Below are positions 28,037-35,403 of a stretch of 64,000 nt of DNA, in pieces. The DNA is taken from positions 1 through 64,000 of the forward strand of contig CAIVMQ010000085.1 of assembly GCA_903907075.1 (NCBI GenBank), read 5' to 3'. The first letter of the stretch is position 1, and the number at the start of each line of letters is the position of its first letter. The translations under genes and the position numbers were made by a program. Below the pieces are notes generated by a model. The model had not been told where the DNA came from. It ran no database searches and saw nothing but the letters and a program-made list of their open reading frames with translations. The DNA is from an uncultured Bacteroidia bacterium. Lineage in GTDB: Bacteria; Bacteroidota; Bacteroidia; Bacteroidales; Prolixibacteraceae.

Positions 28037-28619
28037 AACAATCTGCTATAATAATGGTGTATTTGAGCGAATTGAATTACATAATAACCGTTGCAACCGC
28101 ACTCGAAACCATTTCTTTGGAAAACTTCCGACTATTCATCTCGAATCTGTGCTCTCGATTCCAGGTCCGCTAATTGATAAAAAAGTTAAATGCACCGTTA
28201 ATTATGGAATAGAGTTAAACAATATTGAATACAGCCTCTACCAAATCCGCCAGATTAAATCGCTCCAACTAGTCTATAACGACACCCTCGATTATAGTTT
28301 TAAGTTTGCAGACCGGTCAAAACTTCAACGACTCTACGACTTAAAAGGTAAATGTGATGATATACTATTTGTTAAAGATGGATTTCTAATAGATTCCTTT
28401 TATGCAAATACCATTTATTTACGTGATAAAAGATGGTATTCGCACACAATTCCATTGCTATTTGGTACCAGACTCGAAAGTTATCTTAAAGAGGGACTTA
28501 TCACCTCCTCTCCTATTCGTTTAAGCGAACTTCATTTATTTAAAGAAGTCAGAATTATAAATGCAATGATTTCTATTGAAGATTCTCCAATAATCCCCAT
28601 TGAAGCAATCTTATTCTAA
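28008..28619 (+). CDS. pabC: Aminotransferase class IV, probable 4-amino-4-deoxychorismate lyase
   Basis: 203 residues, PLP-dependent fold IV. Probable catalytic lysine is in YSFKFADRSKL, and the region 'CDDILFVKDGFLIDSFYANT' matches the usual E/D-x-x-x-x-N segment of the family. It splits aminodeoxychorismate into p-aminobenzoate and pyruvate. It is shorter than E. coli PabC (~269) and divergent, so the assignment leans on the 29-base overlap with pabB. A second in-frame ATG at 28020 would shorten it by 4 residues. Confidence 0.82.
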   Translation: MIKFMYQFIETICYNNGVFERIELHNNRCNRTRNHFFGKLPTIHLESVLSIPGPLIDKKVKCTVNYGIELNNIEYSLYQIRQIKSLQLVYNDTLDYSFKFADRSKLQRLYDLKGKCDDILFVKDGFLIDSFYANTIYLRDKRWYSHTIPLLFGTRLESYLKEGLITSSPIRLSELHLFKEVRIINAMISIEDSPIIPIEAILF

Positions 28620-28704
28620 TTTAGAATTAATAAAGATTAACTTTAATTTTTTGGTTATTAATAAGTTGCATATATTATTAAATAGTTATATTCAGATAAT
28701 GCAG

Positions 28705-28734
28705 TTTGTATTATTGATTTATAACATACCTTTG
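28705..28734 (+). promoter_or_regulatory. Promoter of the cytochrome/DUF5777/YceI operon
   Basis: TTTG at 28705-28708 and TACCTTTG at 28727-28734, separated by 18 bases, are an excellent match to the Bacteroidota -33/-7 promoter. The start codon of the first operon gene is 115 bases downstream, leaving a leader of about 105 bases. Confidence 0.65.
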
Positions 28735-28848
28735 TTAAATTAACAATATTGAACATAGAAATTTATTGTTTCTATATTATTCTAAAATGATAGAAATCAA
28801 GTATATAAAAATTGATTAGCCATTAGTAATTAATCGCAACAGAAATTT

Positions 28849-29844
28849 ATGAATTGGAAGAAATCAACACCGAATGCTCTACTACCTATCTATGGACTTG
28901 TTTTATCATTTTTTTTAATACAATGTCAACATGACGGGCTTATTGTTGCTAATTTAAAGCCTGTTTGTTACGACACCGAAATTGCACCTATATTTTTAAA
29001 CAAATGTTCAAGCTGCCACGATCAAAACAAGTCAAGCGGAGGTATAGGGTTGTATGATTATAACTCGATATTAAAATCTGTAACCCCTTATAATTCAGAG
29101 AAGAGCAAGTCTTATCTTTCGATTACTGGCAAAGGATTTGCACAGTTAATGCCACCTGCAGGTGCACTATCTGAAAATGATCGAATCCTAATTCGTGTAT
29201 GGATTGATCAAGGTGCTAAAAATACCATTTGCTATATTCCACCGGATGATAATATAGACAACGGCGGAGGAATCCCAGTTACCAAGTCTGGAGATGCAGT
29301 TTGTTTTAAGCGTGACATTCTTCCCGTATTGTTATCTTCATGTGGAACAGCAGGTTGTCACGATCAAAATTCGCGAAAAGATGGTTATGTAATTACCAGC
29401 TATGCCTCCGTAATGACCAATATGGTCAAGGCGGGTCAGCCAAATTCAAGCCGGTTATATACCATTGTAGCAAATAATAATATGCCGCCGAGCCCTTATG
29501 CCAAGCTTACCCAAGCTACAAAAGACAGTATTTATAATTGGATTAAAAACGGAGCCCTTGATGGCGTTTGTGCTTCTTCTTGTGATACTGCAACTTTGGT
29601 TACCTATCAAAATCAAATCTCATCATTAATGACCCGAAATTGCACCTCGTGTCACAGTGGTTCAAATGCTCAAAAGGGGATTGCCTTGGATACCTATGCC
29701 GGAGTTAAAACCTATCTTGATAACGGGAAATTATTGTCAGCCGTTAAAGGAACATCGATACAAATGCCTCCAGGATATTCAATAAGTAGTTGTGAAATGC
29801 GACAACTCGAACTTTGGAAAGCAAATGGAGCTAAACAGAATTAG
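28849..29844 (+). CDS. Exported lipoprotein with three c-type cytochrome-like modules
   Basis: 331 residues. A hydrophobic segment ends in FFLIQCQHDG, a lipobox-like cysteine. Three repeated modules of ~90 residues each carry a haem-type motif and a later Met-Pro-Pro: CSSCH with LMPP, CGTAGCH (a CX4CH variant, 29341-29361) with NMPP, and CTSCH with IQMPP. The repeated architecture suggests gene-internal duplication. His and Met would be the axial ligands in modules 1 and 3; whether module 2 binds haem is unclear. It is the first gene of a four- or five-gene operon and is probably an envelope electron carrier or scaffold. Function unknown. Confidence 0.75.
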   Translation: MNWKKSTPNALLPIYGLVLSFFLIQCQHDGLIVANLKPVCYDTEIAPIFLNKCSSCHDQNKSSGGIGLYDYNSILKSVTPYNSEKSKSYLSITGKGFAQLMPPAGALSENDRILIRVWIDQGAKNTICYIPPDDNIDNGGGIPVTKSGDAVCFKRDILPVLLSSCGTAGCHDQNSRKDGYVITSYASVMTNMVKAGQPNSSRLYTIVANNNMPPSPYAKLTQATKDSIYNWIKNGALDGVCASSCDTATLVTYQNQISSLMTRNCTSCHSGSNAQKGIALDTYAGVKTYLDNGKLLSAVKGTSIQMPPGYSISSCEMRQLELWKANGAKQN

Positions 29845-29853
29845 TCTTAACGT

Positions 29854-30240
29854 ATGAAAAAAATATTTCTACCACTCCTTATCCTGACTCTAACCTATTT
29901 ATTTTCAGGATGCTATTACGATAGCAATGAAGCTCTTTTTGGCCAACCTGGTATTGTTGCATGCGATACGACTGTTACCAATTTTACAGCTCAGATCAAA
30001 CCAATATTGCAGTCTAACTGCTATTCCTGCCATTCGAATGCACACGCAGCAGGAAGCGGCGCAGGAATAAAACTAGAGGATTATGCTGATGTTAAAACCT
30101 ATGCCACGAATGGGCGATTATTCGGTACAATAGTTCGACCTGCCATTTATTCTCCAATGCCAAAGGGTGGGGGAAAGTTAAGTGATTGCGAAATAAAAAT
30201 TATTAAAATTTGGATAACTAAAGGAGCCATAAACAATTAA
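29854..30240 (+). CDS. Small c-type cytochrome lipoprotein
   Basis: 128 residues. Signal peptide with lipobox LTYLFSGC at residues ~14-21. One haem motif CYSCH in 'IKPILQSNCYSCHSNAHAA', and a later SPMPKGGGK supplies a Met-Pro that could be the distal ligand. The domain resembles each module of the preceding gene and shares its LEDYADVKTYATNGRLFGT block, so the two likely arose by duplication. Starts 9 bases after the previous stop. Confidence 0.8.
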   Translation: MKKIFLPLLILTLTYLFSGCYYDSNEALFGQPGIVACDTTVTNFTAQIKPILQSNCYSCHSNAHAAGSGAGIKLEDYADVKTYATNGRLFGTIVRPAIYSPMPKGGGKLSDCEIKIIKIWITKGAINN

Positions 30241-30244
30241 AATT

Positions 30245-31156
30245 ATGACAGTTAAATTATTTGTTTTCATATCTATATTTCTGATTTGTGCTTTTATTTC
30301 ACCTTCAGCACGGAGCCAGGATTTGGATTCGCTGATGGAAAAAGCGGTAAAACCACAAACTGTTTATGCCACAGCTACATTTAAATCTACTCGTGTTGTG
30401 AATGGACATTCAGTAGAACGAATGAAGAAGAATCAGCTCGAATTTAGGGTTTCTCATCGATTTGGTCAAATGAATTCCGGATCTTACGAATTTTGGGGAC
30501 TTGATCAGGGGACTATTCATCTCGCTCTCGAATACGGCCTTACCGATTGGCTCGAAGTTGGAATTGGTCGTAGCACCTTCGAAAAAACGGTTGATGGATT
30601 TGGAAAGGTTTCACTTCTTAGACAAAGTAGCGGAGCGAATACTATGCCCATTCATCTCTCCTATTTGGCTAGCACAGAGGTGATATCCCTTAATACAGAT
30701 CCGGCAATGAAGCAAAACTTTTCTTCACGCATGACATTTGTTCAACAAATACTAATTGCACGCAAGTTTAATGAGAGCTTCTCATTCCAATTAACTCCAA
30801 CATTTATTCACCGCAATATTGTCCCTACAGAGATTGAACACAATGACCTCTTTTCTCTGGGCTTGGGTGGCCGCTATAAATTATCGAAGCGAATAGCCCT
30901 CAATGTTGAGTATTTCTATGTCTATCGCGGAAATGAAAATGCTATATTTCAGCCAAATACTGGTGCAATTCACTATTACAATCCACTCTCTGTTGGTATC
31001 GATATTGAGACAGGTGGTCACGTCTTTCAAATAATGATTACTAACTCTCAAGCGATGCGTGAGGGAGGCTTTATCGGCAAAACAACTGGAACCTGGGGTG
31101 ATGGCGGTATTCGTCTAGGCTTTAATATTTCAAGGGTCTTCTCATTTAACAAATAA
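30245..31156 (+). CDS. DUF5777 family beta-barrel protein
   Basis: 303 residues with a signal peptide ending ARSQ at about residue 24. The mature part alternates hydrophobic and polar residues in amphipathic strands ('EFRVSHRFGQMNSGSYEFWG', 'GLTDWLEVGIGRSTFEKTV') and ends with 'WGDGGIRLGFNISRVFSF', whose terminal Phe pattern is typical of outer-membrane barrels. I match it to the DUF5777 family by this pattern. It starts 4 bases after the cytochrome gene. Could be a porin or anchor for the haem lipoproteins; this is inferred from the operon. Confidence 0.8.
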   Translation: MTVKLFVFISIFLICAFISPSARSQDLDSLMEKAVKPQTVYATATFKSTRVVNGHSVERMKKNQLEFRVSHRFGQMNSGSYEFWGLDQGTIHLALEYGLTDWLEVGIGRSTFEKTVDGFGKVSLLRQSSGANTMPIHLSYLASTEVISLNTDPAMKQNFSSRMTFVQQILIARKFNESFSFQLTPTFIHRNIVPTEIEHNDLFSLGLGGRYKLSKRIALNVEYFYVYRGNENAIFQPNTGAIHYYNPLSVGIDIETGGHVFQIMITNSQAMREGGFIGKTTGTWGDGGIRLGFNISRVFSFNK

Positions 31157-31167
31157 AAATACAGATC

Positions 31168-31716
31168 ATGATCAAATCTATTCTTTTAATCTGCTTCGTT
31201 GCACTCGGCTTAACTAGCGTTGCTCAGTCTCTTTATATTACCAAAGATGCTAAAATCAATTTCAACTCCTCTACAACCGTGGAAGATATTGTCGCTGAAT
31301 CAAATCAGGCTACCACAATCATCGATATTGACAAGAATGTGATTAAATTTTCGGTCTTAACGACCTCCTTCAAGTTTCGCAGAGCGCTAATGGAAGAGCA
31401 TTTTAATGAGAACTATATTGAATCACCGAAATTCCCCAAGGCTAGTTTTACTGGTAAAATAGGTTCTCCCATCGATTGGAAAAATGAAAAGACGGTCAGT
31501 GTTGATGTTACTGGTTCCCTTACCATGCATGGAGTCAATAAAGAGATAACATTTAAGGCGAATATTACCCCTGGAAAGAGTAAGATTAGTGCAAGCTCCG
31601 AAATAGTAGTAACTCCGGAATCATTTAATATTCAAATACCTTCCGCAGTAAGGGATAAAATTGCTAAAGAAGTTACCATAAAGATTGAAGCAGTTTACGC
31701 CCCTTACCAGCAATAA
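31168..31716 (+). CDS. YceI-family periplasmic protein
   Basis: 182 residues, signal peptide to about residue 19 (LLICFVALGLTSVAQ). The rest is a lipocalin-like barrel with FSVLTTSFKFRRALMEEHFNENYIES and 'FPKASFTGKIGSPIDW', then VDVTGSLTMHGVNKEITFKA, the core YceI signature. Members bind polyprenoid or other amphiphiles. Fourth gene of the operon, 11 bases after the DUF5777 gene. Confidence 0.9.
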   Translation: MIKSILLICFVALGLTSVAQSLYITKDAKINFNSSTTVEDIVAESNQATTIIDIDKNVIKFSVLTTSFKFRRALMEEHFNENYIESPKFPKASFTGKIGSPIDWKNEKTVSVDVTGSLTMHGVNKEITFKANITPGKSKISASSEIVVTPESFNIQIPSAVRDKIAKEVTIKIEAVYAPYQQ

Positions 31717-31804
31717 TTTAAATATCGTTAAACCTGTGTTTATCCCGCTTGAGATAAATCCCGAATTAACGGTTATTTTTTAAAATATATCAATAAAATA
31801 GCGT

Positions 31805-32242
31805 ATGATGAAAAAGAAAAGTGTAGTTCGATTAGTTATTTGGTTGCTCTTGATTGGCATTGTTACCGCTTTTTCAGCGATCTATTATGTCTTTAACATG
31901 CCACGTAGAAACCTCTCCAAAGAAGTTGCAGTATACTCCTTGGCTGCAAAACAATTAATCAATGACTATCAAATTGATGAGACCTTTGCAAATAAAAAAT
32001 ACCTTGATAAGGCCATTACAGTTAGGGGAATAATTAGAAGCGTCAGAACGCTGGAAAATCACACCATGATTTTTAGCATTGAAGATGCCATGGAAGGGGT
32101 AAGCTGCACGTTAGATAGCGCAGACGTGGTCAAATACCAAACTAAACTCGATTTAATAAAAATAGGCACTGAAGGTACTTTCAAAGGAAGGTGTGCAGGT
32201 AAATTAATGGATATCCAAATAATTAATTGTATTCCTCAATAA
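31805..32242 (+). CDS. Membrane-anchored OB-fold (tRNA_anti-like) protein
   Basis: 145 residues. One N-terminal membrane helix (LVIWLLLIGIVTAFSAIYYVF), then a ~110-residue domain with the OB-fold strand pattern (KAITVRGIIRSVRTLENHTMIFSIED ... VSCTLDSADV ... GTEGTFKGRCAG). Resembles the tRNA_anti-like family, which is common in Bacteroidota and not shown to bind tRNA. Two ATG codons start the frame. Probably the last gene of the cytochrome operon, 88 bases after yceI and before a strong terminator. Confidence 0.8.
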   Translation: MMKKKSVVRLVIWLLLIGIVTAFSAIYYVFNMPRRNLSKEVAVYSLAAKQLINDYQIDETFANKKYLDKAITVRGIIRSVRTLENHTMIFSIEDAMEGVSCTLDSADVVKYQTKLDLIKIGTEGTFKGRCAGKLMDIQIINCIPQ

Positions 32243-32261
32243 CATAAAAGACAAATTATTG

Positions 32262-32299
32262 AAAAACAGCCTGTCCATACAATTGAACAGGCTGTTTTT
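32262..32299. terminator. Bidirectional terminator after the OB-fold gene
   Basis: 13-base perfect stem aaaaacagcctgt/acaggctgttttt with a 12-base loop. Flanked by A and T runs; serves the operon on the plus strand and the 32308-33060 gene on the minus strand. Confidence 0.9.
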
Positions 32300-32307
32300 T
32301 TTATATA

Positions 32308-33060
32308 TTAAAATGCAAAGCCTATACTAACTCCACCTCTAAACCACGGATATGGGGCATTTGTTGCCCTGATAATAATCCCGTTATCAATCTGATATAC
32401 AGAAAGTTTATGACTTATTACGGAAGGTAATTCAGAAATATTCTGATCAATAACTTGTTTAATAACAGTCAAGATAAGTGGATCATAAGGGTCAGCCATC
32501 GCTGATTTAGTGGTAATATTTCCGCGTAAAAATCCCCCTTCAAGCCCAAGCAAATAAAGATCCAAGTTCACTTTTTTTGCAATAAGAAATTGAAACCCTA
32601 ATTGGCATCCTAAGTTTATTGAATTTAACTTTATTGCAGAGGCTCCCGCATACTCAATACGCTGATCATATACCCCTGCAATTCGTGCATCCCCTCTAAT
32701 CTGATGATAATTCAAATATGGCTCAAGATAAAATCCCTTGGGGAGCCCTTGCTTTCCAGTATAATGTCGAAAGGCACCTCTGAGCGTGCTTGTACCAAAT
32801 TCGGCTCTCTTAAGGTCTGAATCGGCAGTTAAGCCATATTTACCCATAACCGATTTGGTAATAGGAAGCCCGATCTGAAATGTGATTGAATTTCGGGAAT
32901 TAATCATTCGTTCATACTCAAGAGAGACCGTGTGAAAATAGAGATTAACGGGCAAGAATTTCAATACGTTACGCTTCGAGAGTGAATTAGAATCGTGAAT
33001 TTGACCGAATATCAATGAAGTTAAACCTGAAAAAAAAATTAAAAGAAATAGCTTATTCAT
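32308..33060 (-). CDS. Predicted outer-membrane beta-barrel protein
   Basis: 250 residues with a signal peptide (KLFLLIFFSGLTSLIFGQ). The mature part has alternating strands such as 'VSLEYERMINSRNSITFQIG', 'RHYTGKQGLPKGFYLEPYLN' and GCQLGFQFLI, and ends with PYPWFRGGVSIGFAF, a terminal aromatic pattern for barrel insertion. Probably an 8-stranded DUF3575-like barrel; the family assignment is uncertain. Divergent from the RND pump operon. Function unknown. Confidence 0.7.
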   Translation of the reverse strand: MNKLFLLIFFSGLTSLIFGQIHDSNSLSKRNVLKFLPVNLYFHTVSLEYERMINSRNSITFQIGLPITKSVMGKYGLTADSDLKRAEFGTSTLRGAFRHYTGKQGLPKGFYLEPYLNYHQIRGDARIAGVYDQRIEYAGASAIKLNSINLGCQLGFQFLIAKKVNLDLYLLGLEGGFLRGNITTKSAMADPYDPLILTVIKQVIDQNISELPSVISHKLSVYQIDNGIIIRATNAPYPWFRGGVSIGFAF

Positions 33061-33183
33061 AATTTAATTTTTAGGGAATACTAACTGGGTACAAGGATAA
33101 TAATTTTGATCCGATACCTAAATTACAATAGTAAATTTAACAACTTTTAGATACACAAAAAATGGATATATTGTTTTTTGTGT

Positions 33184-33212
33184 TTTGCAAGCCTAAGATA
33201 TTTCTATCTTTA
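33184..33212 (+). promoter_or_regulatory. Promoter of the efflux operon
   Basis: TTTG (33184-33187) and TATCTTTA (33205-33212), one mismatch to TAnnTTTG, with 17-base spacing; start codon of the TolC gene 41 bases further on. Confidence 0.45.
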
Positions 33213-33253
33213 CAATATTATACCTTCATAGTTATACCTGGAAACAGAGCGAG

Positions 33254-34486
33254 ATGAAAAAAGCCTTCTGGAGCACACTACTATTAAGCTCTTTACTATC
33301 AGCGAATATATTTGCTCAATCTCTTGATGATTTTATATCCTTAGGGGTCAAAAATAGCCCGTTGCTTTACGATCTAAATAATCAAAGAATCGCTTCAAAA
33401 TTTGACAGCCTGCTTATACTCGCAACTTTTAAGCCTCAGATAAGGCAACTTACTCAGTTTGCCCACTACCCTACTGGTTCAGGATGGGGTTACGATGAAG
33501 CCATCACCAATGGCGGAAATTATTCTGCTGTAGTTAATTATAATCAGCCCATAGGTAATAAAAAACTGATCAGTAGTCAACTCTACTCCTTAGACCTAAT
33601 TAACCAAACGTTAAAGGTAAACGAAATAATAACCACCATTGAGCTTACCAAAGGTATTACGGCACAATACCTAACTGCCTATAGTGACTTTGCTCAAAAC
33701 ATGTTCTATAAATCGGTTATTGAGACACTCAATAACGAACAAAAAACATTAAAAATACTTGTAGAGAAAGGGGTTTATGCGCTTACTGATTTGATGAATT
33801 TGCAAGTAATGATAACCTCTCAAAAAATCATTCTATCTCAATCATCGATTCAGCTAAGTAATGATATCGCATTACTAATCTTTATTTGCGGTATTACAGA
33901 CATTTCAAACATTAATCTCATAAAACCCGACCTAAAAGTTGACCAAGAGTATGATCCTGAAAAATCTCCGCTATTTGCTCAGTTTAAAATCGACAGTTTA
34001 CAAAATATTAATCACAAGCAATTAATTGACAATAACTATCGTCCTCGAATAAATCTTTTCGCTGATGCCGGATTTAATGCAATAACAGTAGAGAATATTC
34101 CCCATAATATGGGTACAAGTCTTGGGATAAATCTTTCAATTCCAATATATGATGGGAAACAACGAAAACTAGAGTATAGTAAAATTAATATAAGCGAGAA
34201 CACACGCTCTTTTTATAAGAAATTTCAATCTTCGCAATACAAGCTTCAATTTAACCAACTACAAAATCAACTAAAACAAACTGATAATCTGATTATTGAG
34301 ATTAAAAATCAAATAGATGAACTCGAAAAGCTAATAGGTATTTATCAGATTGAATTAGATAAAGGATTAGTCCGATTCTTAGATTTTATTACTGTTTTTA
34401 ACAACTATATTGCTACAAAAAATAGTGCAATGGTTGCTGAAATGGGCCGAATGCAAATTATAAACCAAATGAACCACCTTAAATGA
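33254..34486 (+). CDS. TolC-family outer membrane efflux protein
   Basis: 410 residues with signal peptide (LLLSSLLSANIFAQ). Two coiled-coil-rich halves with TolC-type sequence (LDDFISLGVKNSPLLYD at the start; LFADAGFNAITVENIPHNMG and GINLSIPIYDGKQRKLEYSK in the second half). It forms the outer-membrane exit duct of a tripartite pump. Overlaps the adaptor gene by 4 bases (ATGA), so the pump is translationally coupled. Substrate not deducible. Confidence 0.88.
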   Translation: MKKAFWSTLLLSSLLSANIFAQSLDDFISLGVKNSPLLYDLNNQRIASKFDSLLILATFKPQIRQLTQFAHYPTGSGWGYDEAITNGGNYSAVVNYNQPIGNKKLISSQLYSLDLINQTLKVNEIITTIELTKGITAQYLTAYSDFAQNMFYKSVIETLNNEQKTLKILVEKGVYALTDLMNLQVMITSQKIILSQSSIQLSNDIALLIFICGITDISNINLIKPDLKVDQEYDPEKSPLFAQFKIDSLQNINHKQLIDNNYRPRINLFADAGFNAITVENIPHNMGTSLGINLSIPIYDGKQRKLEYSKINISENTRSFYKKFQSSQYKLQFNQLQNQLKQTDNLIIEIKNQIDELEKLIGIYQIELDKGLVRFLDFITVFNNYIATKNSAMVAEMGRMQIINQMNHLK

Positions 34487-35400
34487 GCTCCATAAAATCT
34501 GTTTTCTCTCTACTTACGGTAATTGTGTTAGTAAATTGCACTACTAATTCAAAAACCCAACAAGAGATTCTTAAAGTGTCGACTCCAGTTAGTGTCGTAT
34601 CTATTCAAAATTCCTCCATCAGTGAATTAATACATTTTAATGCCATATCAGCATATCTGCAGAAAAACAGTGTAAAGTCAACAATCACTGGGTATATAAA
34701 AAGGTCATTGGTGAACCAGGGGGATATTGTTAAGGTAGGCCAACCACTTTATACGCTCAACACTAAAGAGGGGGACGCATTAACTCAATTCGCAGCAAAA
34801 GATACATCACTTGCTTTTAAAGGAAAACTAAATATTGTATCACCAACCTTTGGTGTTGTTATAGAATCAAACAAACAAACTAATGATTATGTAAATGACG
34901 GGGAGGTGATGTGTACTGTTGCAGTTCAAAACAGTTTTGTTTTTCTACTTAATGTACCATTTGAACAAAATAAATATGCCATAATCGGAAAAAAATGTAC
35001 AATTATCTTGCCTGATTCGACTACACTTCTAGGAACAATAACGGGTAAACTTTCAACTGTAGATCCTGCATCTCAGACACAAAGCTTTATTATTAAGCCA
35101 ATTACTAATAAAATATACCCAGAGAATCTATCCGTACAGGTTCAAATCATTAAACGTTCAAAGATAACTACCCAGGTTACGGATAAAAATTGTGTACTGT
35201 CGGATGAAACAATGGAGAATTTTTGGGTGATGAAGCTTGTTAACGATTCTATTGCAATTAAAATGAAAATACTCCCAGGTATAACTTCAGGAGACAAAAT
35301 AGAGATACTCGCTCCTACTTTCTCTTCGGAAGAGCGTATTATTAGTAAGGGTAATTATGGATTAGCTGACACAGCGGTTGTACATATTACTAATCCCTAA
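34483..35400 (+). CDS. Periplasmic adaptor (HlyD/MFP family) lipoprotein
   Basis: 305 residues. Lipobox LLTVIVLVNC at about residue 19. The chain has a barrel-sandwich (lipoyl-like) part (KSTITGYIKRSLVNQGDIVKVGQPLYTLN ... SPTFGVVIESNKQTNDYVNDG) and a beta-barrel domain. The alpha-hairpin between the two lipoyl halves is very short, roughly 35 residues, unlike AcrA. It connects the RND transporter to the TolC duct. Located between its two partners with 3 bases before the RND gene. Confidence 0.85.
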   Translation: MSSIKSVFSLLTVIVLVNCTTNSKTQQEILKVSTPVSVVSIQNSSISELIHFNAISAYLQKNSVKSTITGYIKRSLVNQGDIVKVGQPLYTLNTKEGDALTQFAAKDTSLAFKGKLNIVSPTFGVVIESNKQTNDYVNDGEVMCTVAVQNSFVFLLNVPFEQNKYAIIGKKCTIILPDSTTLLGTITGKLSTVDPASQTQSFIIKPITNKIYPENLSVQVQIIKRSKITTQVTDKNCVLSDETMENFWVMKLVNDSIAIKMKILPGITSGDKIEILAPTFSSEERIISKGNYGLADTAVVHITNP

Positions 35401-35403
35401 AAG

